Source: Acinetobacter defluvii
GTDB lineage: Bacteria; Pseudomonadota; Gammaproteobacteria; Pseudomonadales; Moraxellaceae
Direction: 5' to 3'
Assembly (NCBI RefSeq): GCF_001704615.3
Contig: NZ_CP029397.2
Coordinates: 1,116,001 to 1,180,000 of the forward strand
Length of the DNA stretch: 64,000 bases
Of the stretch, positions 1 to 9,794 are shown in pieces; the stretch's first letter is position 1, and each line of letters opens with the position of its first letter. The position numbers and the translations under genes were made by a program. The notes beneath the pieces were generated by a model that saw nothing but the letters and a program-made list of their open reading frames with translations, searched no databases and had not been told where the DNA came from.

Positions 1-1
1 T

Positions 2-493
2 AGCGGTTTATTGTTGGCAGTTATTGGCATCATCGTTTTATTGTTACCTGGTGCGAGTGCACCAAACTTGATGTACTCCTTGATTATGCTGATCTCTGGT
101 CTAGCATGGGCAGCGTATAGTATTTCAGGTAAGGGTTCAGCTCATCCTCTAGTCAGTACTTATAGTAATTTTATCATTGCTTTACCTTTAGTTTTGATCT
201 TCAGCTTATTTTTTATTGAAAATATATACATAAGTTCACAAGGAATCATTTTAGCGTTTATTTCAGGTGGACTGGCATCCAGTGGAGCTTATGTATTGTG
301 GTATTCGATTTTAAAGTATATTGATCGGATTACTGCGAGTACCGTTCAGCTGAGCGTACCGTGTTTATCTATTATTGGTGGTTCACTTTTTATTGGGGAA
401 ATGATTGGTTGGAGAATTATATTTTCATCTATCTTGGTTTTGTGTGGGATTCTTTTGGTGATCTTTTCAACTGCTAAAACAAATTCAAATTAA
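2..493 (+). CDS. DMT/EamA-family membrane transporter, C-terminal part
   Basis: The reading frame is open to the left edge, so the true start lies outside the window and about 163 codons are present. The fragment is very hydrophobic, with about five membrane spans, and ends in a typical second EamA repeat: a Q-L-S-V-P segment, a glycine-rich span, then a G-E pair before the last helix. Members of this family are inner-membrane exporters or importers of metabolites of about 290 residues, so roughly half is missing. The substrate cannot be inferred. A bidirectional terminator separates it from the convergent aminotransferase gene. Confidence 0.8.
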   Translation, partial: SGLLLAVIGIIVLLLPGASAPNLMYSLIMLISGLAWAAYSISGKGSAHPLVSTYSNFIIALPLVLIFSLFFIENIYISSQGIILAFISGGLASSGAYVLWYSILKYIDRITASTVQLSVPCLSIIGGSLFIGEMIGWRIIFSSILVLCGILLVIFSTAKTNSN

Positions 494-510
494 TATTTTA
501 GACAATAAAA

Positions 511-535
511 AATCCGCCAATTTTGGCGGATTTTT
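511..535. terminator. Bidirectional intrinsic terminator
   Basis: The stem AATCCGCCA/TGGCGGATT has an A-rich flank on the left and a T-rich flank on the right. It can stop transcription from the transporter on the plus strand and from aspC on the minus strand. Confidence 0.85.
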
Positions 536-551
536 CATCTAAACCTTTAAC

Positions 552-1787
552 TTATTTTGCAGCTTTTTCAGCTTCGATAGATGCAATCGCAGCATCCACG
601 CCTTCGATTGAATCAGCCGCTTTTTTGATACGTGCAAGCGCATCAACCAACACTTCGTCAGCAGTTGCATAAGAAATACGCATATAACCACCTAAACCAA
701 ATGCATCACCAGGAACAACTGCAACACCAGTTTCTTCCAATAACCATGCAGAGAATTCTGTACAAGATTTTAAGCCTTTAGCACGAATCAATGGACGGAT
801 ATTTGCATAAGCATAGAATGCACCATCAGCAGGAAGACAAGTGATGCCTTTGATGTCATTCAAACCATTTACCACTAAGTCATGACGACGTTTGAATGCT
901 TCAATCATTGGTTGAAGTACATCTTGAGGACCATTCAATGCAGCTTCAGCAGCAACTTGTGAAATCGAAGTTGGGTTTGAAGTCGATTGAGATTGGATTT
1001 TTTTCATCGCACCGATGAGTTTAGCAGGACCTGCTGCATAGCCAATACGCCAGCCAGTCATTGCATAAGCTTTCGATACACCATTAAGCACGATCACACG
1101 ATCATAAAGGTCAGGTGCCACAGTTGCGATGTTGTAAAATTCGTCATCCCAACGGATTGGTTCATACATATCATCAGAAGCGACTAGAACTTCTGGATAT
1201 TTACGCAGTACTTCAGCCAAAGCTTCTAATTCAGCTTTAGTATAGATCATACCAGTCGGGTTAGAAGGGCTATTTAAAACCACTAAACGTGTTTTGTCTG
1301 TGATTGCAGCTTCAAGTTGAGCAGGCGTGATTTTGAAACGTTGTTCTTCACCGCATTTCACTACAACTGGTACACCTTCAGCGATGATCACCATATCTGG
1401 ATAGCTGACCCAGTACGGTGCAGGGATAATCACTTCATCGCCTTTATTTAACAAAGCTAATGCCAAGTTAAAGAAAGATTGTTTACCACCACAAGACACC
1501 AAGATTTGGTTTGCTGCGTATTCTAAGTTGTTATCACGTTTTAATTTCGCAATGATTGCTTTTTTAAGCCCAGGCGTACCGTCAACAGCAGTGTATTTGG
1601 TAAAACCGTTATTAATTGCTGCAATTGCTGCATCTTTGATGTGTTGTGGGGTGTCGAAATCAGGTTCACCAGCGCCCAAGCCAATAACATTCTTGCCAGC
1701 AGCTTTTAATTCAGCAGCTTTGTTTGTCACAGCAAGCGTAGGGGACGGTTTGATGGCATTTACACGATCAGAGAGACGTACGTCCAC
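552..1787 (-). CDS. aspC: Class I aspartate/aromatic aminotransferase
   Basis: A 411-residue fold-type I PLP enzyme that transfers the amino group between aspartate (or related amino acids) and 2-oxoglutarate in the cytoplasm. Visible hallmarks are the SPSNPTG substrate-binding motif (about residues 173-179), the cofactor aspartate in ASDDMYE (about 203-209), the Schiff-base lysine in SKAYAMTGWRIGY (Lys239) and an arginine-containing MRISYA near the C-terminus. It belongs to the Ib subgroup by resemblance (similar to Pseudomonas and Thermus AspC rather than E. coli AspC). The last 20 residues are Ala/Glu-rich. It stands alone and diverges from a small basic protein gene. Specificity among Asp, Tyr and Phe is not decidable from sequence. 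Confidence 0.9.
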   Translation of the reverse strand: MDVRLSDRVNAIKPSPTLAVTNKAAELKAAGKNVIGLGAGEPDFDTPQHIKDAAIAAINNGFTKYTAVDGTPGLKKAIIAKLKRDNNLEYAANQILVSCGGKQSFFNLALALLNKGDEVIIPAPYWVSYPDMVIIAEGVPVVVKCGEEQRFKITPAQLEAAITDKTRLVVLNSPSNPTGMIYTKAELEALAEVLRKYPEVLVASDDMYEPIRWDDEFYNIATVAPDLYDRVIVLNGVSKAYAMTGWRIGYAAGPAKLIGAMKKIQSQSTSNPTSISQVAAEAALNGPQDVLQPMIEAFKRRHDLVVNGLNDIKGITCLPADGAFYAYANIRPLIRAKGLKSCTEFSAWLLEETGVAVVPGDAFGLGGYMRISYATADEVLVDALARIKKAADSIEGVDAAIASIEAEKAAK

Positions 1788-2007
1788 GGCAGTATTCCTT
1801 CTTATGGGGATTAAAAATAAAAAAGCACACCATAATAGCTTAAAAATTCCGAGTTGGTCGTGTAAAATCTAAGCAAATTCACCAAATAGTCACGAAAATC
1901 AAAAATTAATGTATCAATAAAATACAAACACATTATAAATAGCTTGGGAACTCGCCTCAGAACATAATTTTTTGTACAATATGCACAGTTAAAATTGAGT
2001 GAATCTG

Positions 2008-2190
2008 ATGAGCACCCAAAATACGCCCAAGAAAAAAGCTGTGGCAAAATTACCTTTCCCAGTGAAACAAGCCAATGATGCGAAGCCTGCGGATGAAGAT
2101 GTAGAGGGCATGCGCCCAAAACCACAACACTATGCAGATCGGACATGGATGCCACCTCGTGGTACACGCCGTTCGATGGGTAAGCGTTAG
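2008..2190 (+). CDS. Small basic conserved protein, 60 residues
   Basis: This is a short Lys/Arg/Pro-rich protein with no membrane segment or cysteine. It starts MSTQNTPKKKAV and ends in a basic RGTRRSMGKR tail. An upstream GTG at 1999 is in frame, but the ATG at 2008 has a GAG at ribosome-binding distance and gives the more natural start. A terminator follows directly, so this is a stand-alone unit diverging from aspC. Base composition is higher in GC than the flanking DNA, which supports real coding. The function is not recognised; nucleic-acid or ribosome binding would fit the charge but is only a guess. Confidence 0.6.
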   Translation: MSTQNTPKKKAVAKLPFPVKQANDAKPADEDVEGMRPKPQHYADRTWMPPRGTRRSMGKR

Positions 2191-2193
2191 AAG

Positions 2194-2216
2194 ACAGGCA
2201 ATCGCCTGTTTTTTTA
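2194..2216 (+). terminator. Intrinsic terminator
   Basis: The stem ACAGGC/GCCTGT with loop AATC is followed by eight T, just after the small basic protein gene. Confidence 0.85.
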
Positions 2217-2794
2217 TGGATCGTATTTTTTAGTGCGATTTGAGTATATTGATACACTTTAAAAGATATGTTCTCACTTAAGTTATTGAGCAGTGTGTAT
2301 TTGATAAAATTAGAAATACTTATCTTTAATTCAAGTTTTTTAAATTTATTGGAGTATTTATCTTGGAATTAAGCTTAATCTAAAACTAAATTTGTGAATA
2401 ATCGTAAAAAAAAGTAATTATTTTGGGTGTTATATCTTAAATGACATTTCCTGATATATCGCATCAATAAATTTTAGCGAAAAAAAATAGATTTTAATTT
2501 GTTGCTGCCAAATCTTAATAAAATATTTTTTAGAGTTTTTTTTATAATTTTATTTAATAAAAATCAATAAATTAGTAAATATAGAATAATAATTTTAATA
2601 AATAGAAGTGTTTGTGGAAAATATTTTTGAACTGTGCGTTCAACTATTTTTACGCTTTTTTACATCACTTTAGCCAATTGTGACTTGACCGAAATGCCAA
2701 TCACATTGCAAGATAGGACACCTAAATAATTTTAAATGAAGGGTTATTATAACTCTTCTTAACATTTACTTTTGCTAAAACAGCCGAGGATTAC
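2217..2794. other. AT-rich intergenic region before etfBA
   Basis: About 575 bases, strongly AT-rich, with stops in every frame and no convincing gene or structured RNA. The etfB ribosome-binding site (GAGGA, four bases before the ATG) sits at its right end. The etf promoter must lie here, but I cannot pick it with confidence among many TATAAT-like strings. Confidence 0.5.
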
Positions 2795-3547
2795 ATGAAG
2801 GCTCTTGTTGCTGTAAAACGTGTGGTTGATGCCAACGTTAAAGTTCGCGTTAAACCGGACAATAGTGGGGTAGACCTTACTAACGTTAAAATGTCAATTA
2901 ACCCATTCGATGAAATCGCAGTGGAAGAAGCGGTTCGCTTAAAAGAAAAAGGAACTGTTTCTGAAATCGTAGTGGTTTCGATTGGTGCTAAAGAATCACA
3001 AGAACAAATCCGTTCTGCGATGGCATTGGGTGCAGACCGTGGTATCTTAGTTGAAGCTGATGAAAGCCAACTAGGTGCTTTAGAAGTTGCTAAAATCTTA
3101 AAAGGTGTTGTTGAACAAGAACAACCACAACTCATCCTTTTGGGTAAACAAGCAATCGATGACGACTCTAACCAAGTGGGTCAGATGCTTGGTGCATTGT
3201 TAAATGCTGGTCAAGGTACTTTCGCATCAGAAGTAAAAGTTGAAGGCGACAAAGTTCAAGTGACTCGTGAAATCGACGGTGGTTTACAAACTGTTGAGCT
3301 TGGTCTTCCTGCGATCATCACAACTGACTTACGTTTGAATGAGCCACGTTATGCTGCGCTTCCAAACATTATGAAAGCACGTAAAAAACCGCTTGATACT
3401 AAGTCTCCTGCTGATTATGGCGTTTCTCCAGCAACTCAACTTAAAACAGTTAAAGTTGAAGCACCTGCAGAACGTAAAGCGGGCGTACAAGTGAAATCTG
3501 TTGATGAGCTTGTAGAAAAATTAAAAAATGAAGCGAAAGTGATCTAA
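2795..3547 (+). CDS. etfB: Electron transfer flavoprotein, beta subunit
   Basis: 250 residues, the usual length. It forms the alpha-beta ETF heterodimer that takes electrons from acyl-CoA dehydrogenases and passes them to ETF-ubiquinone oxidoreductase. The N-terminal pattern [12 protein letters not shown], the [13 protein letters not shown] segment and the AMP-binding [15 protein letters not shown] stretch (about residues 118-132) are all present, as is the [12 protein letters not shown] recognition loop. A strong GAGGA ribosome site decides the start. It is followed after 18 bases by etfA, so the two are one operon. Confidence 0.96.
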   Translation: MKALVAVKRVVDANVKVRVKPDNSGVDLTNVKMSINPFDEIAVEEAVRLKEKGTVSEIVVVSIGAKESQEQIRSAMALGADRGILVEADESQLGALEVAKILKGVVEQEQPQLILLGKQAIDDDSNQVGQMLGALLNAGQGTFASEVKVEGDKVQVTREIDGGLQTVELGLPAIITTDLRLNEPRYAALPNIMKARKKPLDTKSPADYGVSPATQLKTVKVEAPAERKAGVQVKSVDELVEKLKNEAKVI

Positions 3548-3565
3548 TACAGAAGGATAAAAATC

Positions 3566-4498
3566 ATGAGTATTTTAGTTATCGCTGAGCACGACAATAA
3601 AGCACTTAACGGTGCAACATTAAACGTTGTTGCTGCGGCTCAAAAAATCGGTGGTGATATCACTGTATTGGTTGCAGGTTCAGGCGCACAAGCTGTCGCT
3701 GATCAAGCTGCTAAAGTTGCAGGCGTAAGCAAAGTATTGCTTGCTGACGACGCGGCTTATGCAAATCAATTGGCTGAAAATGTAGCAAAACTTGTTGCAG
3801 AACTAGGCAAAGGTTATAGCCATATCCTTGCTGCTTCTACCACTACAGGTAAAAACATTCTTCCACGTGCAGCTGCACTATTAGATGCAAGCATGATTAC
3901 TGACATCATTGCTGTTGAAGGTCCTAAAACTTTCAAACGTCCAATTTATGCAGGTAACGCAATTGCAACTGTAGAATCTTCTGAGCCAGTTGTTGTTGCA
4001 ACTGTTCGTGGTACTGCATTTGATGCTGTGGCTGCTGAAGGTGGTTCTGCTGCTGTTGAAGCAACAACATCTACAGGTGATGCGGGTATTTCTAAGTTTA
4101 TCAACGAAGAAATCGTGAAATCTGAACGTCCAGAATTAACTGCTGCACGTATCGTTGTGTCTGGTGGTCGTGGTGTAGGTTCTGGTGAGAACTATCATAA
4201 AGTACTTGATCCACTTGCTGACAAGCTTGGTGCTGCACAAGGTGCTTCACGTGCTGCGGTTGATGCTGGCTTCGTTCCAAACGATATGCAAGTTGGTCAA
4301 ACTGGTAAAATCGTTGCACCTGACCTGTATATTGCTGTAGGTATCTCTGGTGCGATTCAGCACTTGGCGGGTATGAAAGATTCTAAAGTGATCGTTGCGA
4401 TCAACAAAGATGAAGAAGCGCCAATTAATGCTGTTGCTGACTACTGGTTAGTTGGTGATTTAAATACTGTAGTTCCAGAATTAGTTTCTAAAATCTAA
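3566..4498 (+). CDS. etfA: Electron transfer flavoprotein, alpha subunit
   Basis: 310 residues, full length. The C-terminal FAD-binding domain is clear: SGGRGVGSGENY at 199-210, then GASRAAVDAG, GQTGKIVAPDLYI and AVGISGAIQH up to about residue 290. The N-terminal half is the Rossmann-like domain that packs against EtfB. An AAGGA ribosome site lies in the 18-base gap after etfB. Together they link fatty-acid and amino-acid oxidation to the respiratory chain. A terminator with a G-U pair in its stem follows at once, so no further genes are co-transcribed. Confidence 0.96.
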   Translation: MSILVIAEHDNKALNGATLNVVAAAQKIGGDITVLVAGSGAQAVADQAAKVAGVSKVLLADDAAYANQLAENVAKLVAELGKGYSHILAASTTTGKNILPRAAALLDASMITDIIAVEGPKTFKRPIYAGNAIATVESSEPVVVATVRGTAFDAVAAEGGSAAVEATTSTGDAGISKFINEEIVKSERPELTAARIVVSGGRGVGSGENYHKVLDPLADKLGAAQGASRAAVDAGFVPNDMQVGQTGKIVAPDLYIAVGISGAIQHLAGMKDSKVIVAINKDEEAPINAVADYWLVGDLNTVVPELVSKI

Positions 4499-4521
4499 TT
4501 TTGTAATTTCAGTTTTTAAAA

Positions 4522-4552
4522 AACGCTCTTAAGACATTAAGGGCGTTTTTTA
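4522..4552 (+). terminator. Intrinsic terminator of etfBA
   Basis: The stem AACGCTCTT/AAGGGCGTT (one G-U pair) is followed by a T-run. Confidence 0.85.
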
Positions 4553-4700
4553 TATATATTGATATATTAAAGACTTATATAAGATCATATTAAAAAATCT
4601 TCGTTTTTCAATTAGTGCAGTTTACGATCGTTATAATAATTTTTTTGATAGGGAAAAAGCTCAGCTGATTATTTTTAAGTATCGTAAAGGAATAAATAGA

Positions 4701-5066
4701 ATGAAATGTCACAAGTGTTATGCGGAAAATATCAATGAAGCAGTAAAATGCGGCATCTGTGGCGTACGCTTAAAGCATCAGAAATCTTTTGATGATTTTA
4801 CGGGGAGTCAACATGTCCAATCTTCAATTCGGCGTGAAACTCAAAAACAGCATCAATTACCCCATGACAATACTCTGAATAAAGACAATAACTCCAAAAA
4901 CCATCTAAGAAAATTACTCATCTTCCTACAAAGAAAAACGTTAAAAGCACAAGGTAGAGATGTTGAGTCGCCCTTGAAAAATAAAAAAGTATTATTTTTT
5001 ATTTTATGGGCAATGATCATTTTTGTGATAGCGATAATTGATATTATGGGTAATTCTTATCCATAA
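4701..5066 (+). CDS. Zinc-ribbon protein with C-terminal membrane anchor
   Basis: 121 residues in three parts. The first 20 residues carry two CxxC pairs (Cys3/Cys6 and Cys17/Cys20) in a rubredoxin-like zinc-ribbon knuckle. A polar, Lys/Gln/His/Asn-rich linker spans about residues 25-95. A single hydrophobic helix lies at about 97-116, four residues from the C-terminus, so the protein is probably tail-anchored with its zinc ribbon in the cytoplasm. An AAGGA ribosome site precedes the ATG. It stands alone after the etfBA terminator. The function is not recognised; similar zinc-ribbon plus membrane-helix proteins are common and mostly uncharacterised. Confidence 0.65.
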   Translation: MKCHKCYAENINEAVKCGICGVRLKHQKSFDDFTGSQHVQSSIRRETQKQHQLPHDNTLNKDNNSKNHLRKLLIFLQRKTLKAQGRDVESPLKNKKVLFFILWAMIIFVIAIIDIMGNSYP

Positions 5067-5332
5067 ATATCGACTATTTGGAACATTCATATTGATTCTT
5101 GTATGCTCTTTTACGCATGAATTTATTTTTATCATTTAATTGTTAGTGAAAATTAATATTAAAACTTGAAGCTAAATTTAGATAAAAATTAAATGAATAT
5201 TATTTTATTATTTAAAAATATTAAGTTGTATCAATGGATTATTTTAAAAATAACAATTGTATTTTATAAAGGGCTCAGTAATATAAACCTTGCTTCCAGT
5301 AGGGAAGGATAATAATTCTTATAGGACATAAG

Positions 5333-5824
5333 ATGAAACAAAACATTTTAAAAAAAATTGGGTTAATTGCTTTGTTAGGAATCGGGGCTTTAACGCAGGC
5401 TTATGCAAGTTCATTAGCAGGTTATTGGAAGAGTGTAGATGATCGTACTGGGGAGGCATTGTCGATTATTGAGATTAAAAAAATGGAGGATGGAACTTAT
5501 GGGGGTGTTATTGTCCATCGTTTTGCAACACCGAATGGCGCAACGCTGACGCATTGTACTAAATGCCCTGAACCATACAAAAATAAGCCACTTGTCGGTA
5601 TGCAGATTTTATCTGGTTTTGTTGAAGATCCTAAAAAGCCAAACAATTTTATTCATGGCAAGGTTTTAGAAGCAAAAAGTGGAAAAATATTTGAAGGAAA
5701 AGGGCAGTTAATTGCAGAGGGGCGACGTTTTCGTTTAAGAGGATTTGTTGGGGTTTCTATGTTAGGACGCACTCAAGTTTGGGTGAAAGTCAATGATCTA
5801 AAAACTGAAATAAGCAAACCATAA
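5333..5824 (+). CDS. Secreted DUF2147-family protein
   Basis: 163 residues with a classic signal peptide (Lys-rich start, hydrophobic core, A-Y-A-S cleavage region at about 24-26). The mature part begins LAGYWKSVDDRTGEALSI and ends with GRTQVWVKV, the beginning and end I associate with DUF2147, a small periplasmic beta-barrel-like domain of unknown function in Acinetobacter and relatives. A CxxC pair (CTKCP, about residues 75-78) may form a disulfide or bind a metal. It is monocistronic, and a hairpin follows the stop. No role can be assigned. Confidence 0.75.
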   Translation: MKQNILKKIGLIALLGIGALTQAYASSLAGYWKSVDDRTGEALSIIEIKKMEDGTYGGVIVHRFATPNGATLTHCTKCPEPYKNKPLVGMQILSGFVEDPKKPNNFIHGKVLEAKSGKIFEGKGQLIAEGRRFRLRGFVGVSMLGRTQVWVKVNDLKTEISKP

Positions 5825-5844
5825 TTGAATCTCAAAACTTCAAA

Positions 5845-5888
5845 CACCTTCTAAATTATTTTTATGGTTTAGAAGGTTAGTCATTTTT
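5845..5888 (+). terminator. Terminator-like hairpin and gyrA upstream region
   Basis: The stem ACCTTCTAAA/TTTAGAAGGT is followed by a T-rich stretch, consistent with termination after the DUF2147 gene. The rest of the gap to 6238 is AT-rich and holds the gyrA promoter region but no gene. Confidence 0.6.
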
Positions 5889-6126
5889 TTCTAAGTATAA
5901 AAATACAATAAAACAATTAAGTACATTTTATAAAGAATACCATTGATCTAAAAAATAAGAATAAAGAAAAAATTAAAGCATGAATTTTCAAATAATTTCT
6001 TCGGTCTTTTTGACTTTGTTTTTATCCGCTGTCTATAAAGTTCAATTTGATGGATAAATAGGCGCCTATATGCATAAATTTAACAAGATTTTGCTGTATT
6101 TAAAGCCACAAAAATGGAAGTTTTTG

Positions 6127-6135
6127 TGCTATAAT
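6127..6135 (+). promoter_or_regulatory. Extended -10 element before gyrA
   Basis: TGCTATAAT is a consensus extended -10 box 104 bases before the gyrA ATG. No good -35 box lies 16-18 bases upstream, which is acceptable for extended -10 promoters. It implies a leader of about 95 bases. Confidence 0.5.
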
Positions 6136-6238
6136 TTTCGGCTGAATTTTAGATTTTGACTTATATTTTTAGGTCAAATTTTTTGCAAGATTGATGATAT
6201 AAATCGAGTAACTTGGTTGCTTGAAATAAGGAGTATGC

Positions 6239-9229
6239 ATGAGCGTATCGGAAACTAGACCGATTGCCATTGAGGATGAACTCAAGCACTCATATCTAGA
6301 CTATGCGATGAGCGTTATTGTCTCACGTGCATTACCAGATGTACGCGATGGTCTAAAGCCTGTTCATCGTCGTGTGCTTTTCGCTATGCACGAGCTGGGT
6401 AACGACTATAACAAAGCGTATAAAAAATCTGCCCGTGTAGTTGGTGATGTGATCGGTAAATACCACCCACATGGCGACTTAGCTGTTTATGAAACCATTG
6501 TTCGTATGGCGCAAGATTTTAGTTTGCGTTATCAATTGGTAGATGGTCAAGGTAACTTCGGTTCAGTGGATGGGGATAGCGCAGCAGCAATGCGTTATAC
6601 CGAAGTCCGTATGCGCAAACTCACGCATGAGATTTTAGCTGATTTAGAAAAAGATACAGTCGATTGGGAAGATAACTACGACGGTTCTGAGCGTATTCCC
6701 CAAGTGATGCCAACCCGTATTCCAAACTTGCTGATTAATGGTGCAGCAGGGATTGCAGTGGGTATGGCAACCAATATGGCACCGCACAACATGACCGAAG
6801 TTGTGAATGCATGTTTAGCCTATGCTGATAATCCAAATATTAGTATCGAAGGGTTGATGGAATATATTTCAGGTCCAGATTTCCCTACGGGCGGTATTAT
6901 TTATGGTAAATCAGGCATTGTGGACGCCTACCGTACGGGTAAAGGTCGTTTACATATTCGTGGTAAATACCATTTTGAAGAAGATCAAAAAACTGGTCGT
7001 ACTACGATTGTATTTACGGAAATTCCATATCAAGTCAATAAAGCGAAAACCATCGAACGTATCGCTGAGTTGGTGAAAGAGAAAAAACTGGAAGGAATTT
7101 CTGAGTTACGTGATGAGTCAGATAAAGAAGGTATGCGAATTGCCATTGACTTAAAACGTGGTGAAAATGCAGAAGTTATTGTTAATAATTTATTTTTAAA
7201 TACGCAGCTTGAAAACTCTTTCAGCATTAACATGGTTTGTCTAGATAATGGTCAGCCTAAGTTGATGAATTTGAAAGACATCATTGCGGCATTTATTCGT
7301 CACCGTCAAGAAGTGGTGACACGTCGTACCATGTTCGAATTGCGTAAAGCACGTGAGCGTGGTCATATTTTAGAAGGTTTAACGGTTGCGTTAGCCAATA
7401 TTGATGACATTATCGAAACCATCAAAACTTCTGCAAATCCACAAGAAGCGCGCGAGCGCTTACTGGCTGGTGAGTGGGCTGGTGGAAATGTGGTGGCATT
7501 GCTTGAAAAAGCGGGTGCGATTTCAGTCCGTCCAGATGAGATTGAAGGTGAAGATCCAAATCGTCCATTTGGTTTAGATGGTGATACTTATCATTTATCT
7601 CCTGCACAAGTGGGCGCAATTTTAGAATTACGTTTACACCGTTTGACAGGTCTTGAACAAGATAAATTACAAGCTGAATACTCTGAAATTTTAGGTCAAA
7701 TTGCTGAACTTACAGCGATTTTAAATGACTTTAATTTGTTAATGGGCGTGATTAAAGAAGAATTGGCGTTGATTTTGCAACAATATGGCGATGCACGTCG
7801 TACAGAAATTGTTGAATCACGTATTGATTTTTCACGTGAAGATTTAATTCCAGAAGAGCAAGTTGTTTTAACTGTTTCTAAAACAGGTTATGCAAAAACT
7901 CAACCATTATCAGACTATGCAGCACAGCGCCGTGGTGGTCGTGGTAAATCTGCGACCTCAATGAAAGAAGATGATTATATCCAGCATTTAATCGTCACTT
8001 CTAACCACGCAACAGTATTGTGTTTTACCAATGTCGGTAAAGTTTATCGTCTAAGAGTTTTTGAAGTACCGCAAGCATCTCGTGGTGCAAAAGGTCGCCC
8101 GATGGTGAATTTACTACCATTAGATGCTGATGAAACAATTACAGCAATTTTACCTGTGATTGATGCGCCGAAGAAATTTACAGAACGTTTAGCTGAGTTT
8201 AGAACCTTTGTGCGTTCAAATGTAGACAAACTGCGTGAAAATGCCATCATTGAAGCACATTATGAAGCATTAAGAACCGCCTTTGCAGAACTGGGTGACA
8301 ATCCTGATGACTTATCAGATGCTTTACGCAAGCAATTGAAAGAGTTAAGTGCAGAGTTAACAGCATCTGATTGTGATGATGAGTTGGTGGCTGAGTTTGC
8401 AGAACGTGCTGAAAATGTGCGTAAAAACTTCTATGTCTTCATGGCAACGGCTTCAGGTACGGTTAAACGTGTTGAATTAGAACAGTTTAGTAATGTTCGT
8501 TCAAACGGTTTACGTGCAATTGAGTTAAAAGAAGAAGATACCTTGATTGGTGTTGCAATTACTGATGGCGAGCAGCAGATCATGTTGTTCTCAAATGAAG
8601 GTAAAGCAATTCGCTTCTCTGAAACAGATGCACGTGTAATGGGGCGTACTGCAAAAGGTGTTCGTGGTATGCGTGTAACCCTTGCAGCGGCACAGGTGGA
8701 TGAAGATGAAACTGATGTAGATTCGGATGATGATGAGTCTACGGATTCAGCATTTATCAGCCGTATTGTATCGCTTGTGGTTGTACCTGAAACTGGTGAA
8801 GTACTGTGTGCTTCTGCAAATGGTTATGGTAAACGTACTTCAGTCGATGACTTCCCAACCAAGAAACGTGGTGGTAAAGGCGTTATTGCAATTAAGACCT
8901 CTGAACGTAACGGGGAGTTGGTCGGTGCAGTTGCAATCGATGTGACCAAAGAAGTGATGTTGATTTCTGATGGTGGTACTTTAGTCCGTACTCGTGCTTC
9001 TGAAATTGCACAAACAGGTCGTAATGCACAAGGTGTTCGTTTGATCCGTTTGGGTAATGAAGAAATCTTGGTTGGTGTTGTAGCTGTAGATGCCGTTGAA
9101 GAAGTCATTGATTCAGTTGAAGTTACTGTTGATGGTGAAGCATTAGTGGATAATGAAAAACTTGTTGGTGATGAAACAATCATGGAAGAGGGTGACCCTG
9201 ATTCTATGGATCATGAATCTGACGAGTAA
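6239..9229 (+). CDS. gyrA: DNA gyrase subunit A, with Leu81 in the quinolone-resistance region
   Basis: 996 residues. GyrA cuts and rejoins DNA in the A2B2 gyrase that introduces negative supercoils. The catalytic tyrosine is Tyr120 (AAMRYTEVR), and the gyrase box QRRGGRG lies at about 562-568 at the start of the C-terminal DNA-wrapping domain. In the quinolone-resistance region the motif [11 protein letters not shown] has Leu (codon TTA, 6479-6481) at position 81, where susceptible Acinetobacter and E. coli (Ser83) have Ser; Glu85 of the following AVYET is kept. Compared with E. coli GyrA (875 residues), an extra charged helical block of about 85 residues (about 643-728) sits between two C-terminal blades. 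There is also an acidic D/E-rich insert at about 820-838 and an acidic tail. A strong terminator follows, so it is monocistronic. Confidence 0.97.
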   Translation: MSVSETRPIAIEDELKHSYLDYAMSVIVSRALPDVRDGLKPVHRRVLFAMHELGNDYNKAYKKSARVVGDVIGKYHPHGDLAVYETIVRMAQDFSLRYQLVDGQGNFGSVDGDSAAAMRYTEVRMRKLTHEILADLEKDTVDWEDNYDGSERIPQVMPTRIPNLLINGAAGIAVGMATNMAPHNMTEVVNACLAYADNPNISIEGLMEYISGPDFPTGGIIYGKSGIVDAYRTGKGRLHIRGKYHFEEDQKTGRTTIVFTEIPYQVNKAKTIERIAELVKEKKLEGISELRDESDKEGMRIAIDLKRGENAEVIVNNLFLNTQLENSFSINMVCLDNGQPKLMNLKDIIAAFIRHRQEVVTRRTMFELRKARERGHILEGLTVALANIDDIIETIKTSANPQEARERLLAGEWAGGNVVALLEKAGAISVRPDEIEGEDPNRPFGLDGDTYHLSPAQVGAILELRLHRLTGLEQDKLQAEYSEILGQIAELTAILNDFNLLMGVIKEELALILQQYGDARRTEIVESRIDFSREDLIPEEQVVLTVSKTGYAKTQPLSDYAAQRRGGRGKSATSMKEDDYIQHLIVTSNHATVLCFTNVGKVYRLRVFEVPQASRGAKGRPMVNLLPLDADETITAILPVIDAPKKFTERLAEFRTFVRSNVDKLRENAIIEAHYEALRTAFAELGDNPDDLSDALRKQLKELSAELTASDCDDELVAEFAERAENVRKNFYVFMATASGTVKRVELEQFSNVRSNGLRAIELKEEDTLIGVAITDGEQQIMLFSNEGKAIRFSETDARVMGRTAKGVRGMRVTLAAAQVDEDETDVDSDDDESTDSAFISRIVSLVVVPETGEVLCASANGYGKRTSVDDFPTKKRGGKGVIAIKTSERNGELVGAVAIDVTKEVMLISDGGTLVRTRASEIAQTGRNAQGVRLIRLGNEEILVGVVAVDAVEEVIDSVEVTVDGEALVDNEKLVGDETIMEEGDPDSMDHESDE

Positions 9230-9246
9230 TTTTTGAGATTTGAAAA

Positions 9247-9271
9247 AGAGCGCTTAGGCGCTCTTTTTTAT
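9247..9271 (+). terminator. Intrinsic terminator of gyrA
   Basis: The GC-rich stem AGAGCGC/GCGCTCT has loop TTAG and is followed by a T-run. Confidence 0.9.
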
Positions 9272-9434
9272 TTTAAAATTAAGTTATTGTATATGTTTGT
9301 ATTTTAGTCAATTTGATGTGCTAATAATACTGACTAGCATTATTAATTCACAGACTATTTTAAATAGCCTAAGTATTAGACTTTGTATCAGATCATGAAT
9401 CATAACATTTATTTATTTTTCGGTGAGAAATATC

Positions 9435-9746
9435 ATGCTCAAACTCATTTATTACGTGCCTGAATCGCATCTTGAATCAACTAAATTAGCAATATTTACA
9501 GCAGGTGCAGGTGGTATTGGAAATTATGAACATTGCGCTTGGCAGGTTTTAGGTACAGGTCAATTTAAACCCGTGAAAGGCGCAAATCCATTCATCGGTG
9601 AACTGGATAATTTGGAACAAATACCTGAATGGCGTGTGGAAACCATTGTCCCTAAGGAAAAAGCGGTTCAGGTCGCACAGGCTTTAAAAGCAAGCCATCC
9701 TTATGAAGAGCCTGCCTTTGAGTTTGTTCAGATCGTAGAGATTTAA
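9435..9746 (+). CDS. NIF3/YqfO-like small domain protein
   Basis: 103 residues from the ATG at 9435, which has GGTGAG eight bases upstream; an in-frame GTG at 9423 overlaps that ribosome site and is less likely. The sequence (MLKLIYYVPESHLE, GAGGIGNYEHC, then ASHPYEEPAFEFV) matches the PII/CutA-like ferredoxin-fold domain that in larger NIF3/YqfO proteins is inserted between the two metal-binding halves. Here it stands alone, as in several gammaproteobacteria. The HPYEEP motif near the end is characteristic. A role in ligand or metal sensing is often proposed but unproven. Confidence 0.75.
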   Translation: MLKLIYYVPESHLESTKLAIFTAGAGGIGNYEHCAWQVLGTGQFKPVKGANPFIGELDNLEQIPEWRVETIVPKEKAVQVAQALKASHPYEEPAFEFVQIVEI

Positions 9747-9794
9747 TTCATTATGAAATTTAATAGGTAAATTTTAGGTTTCTCATTCAGGTAA

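Noticed and set aside
1528..1872. Plus-strand ORF of 114 codons over aspC
   Set aside because: It is the mirror of a well-supported gene with no ribosome site or recognisable product. The same reasoning removes similar ORFs opposite etfB, gyrA, uvrB, rapA, hemL and rnhB.
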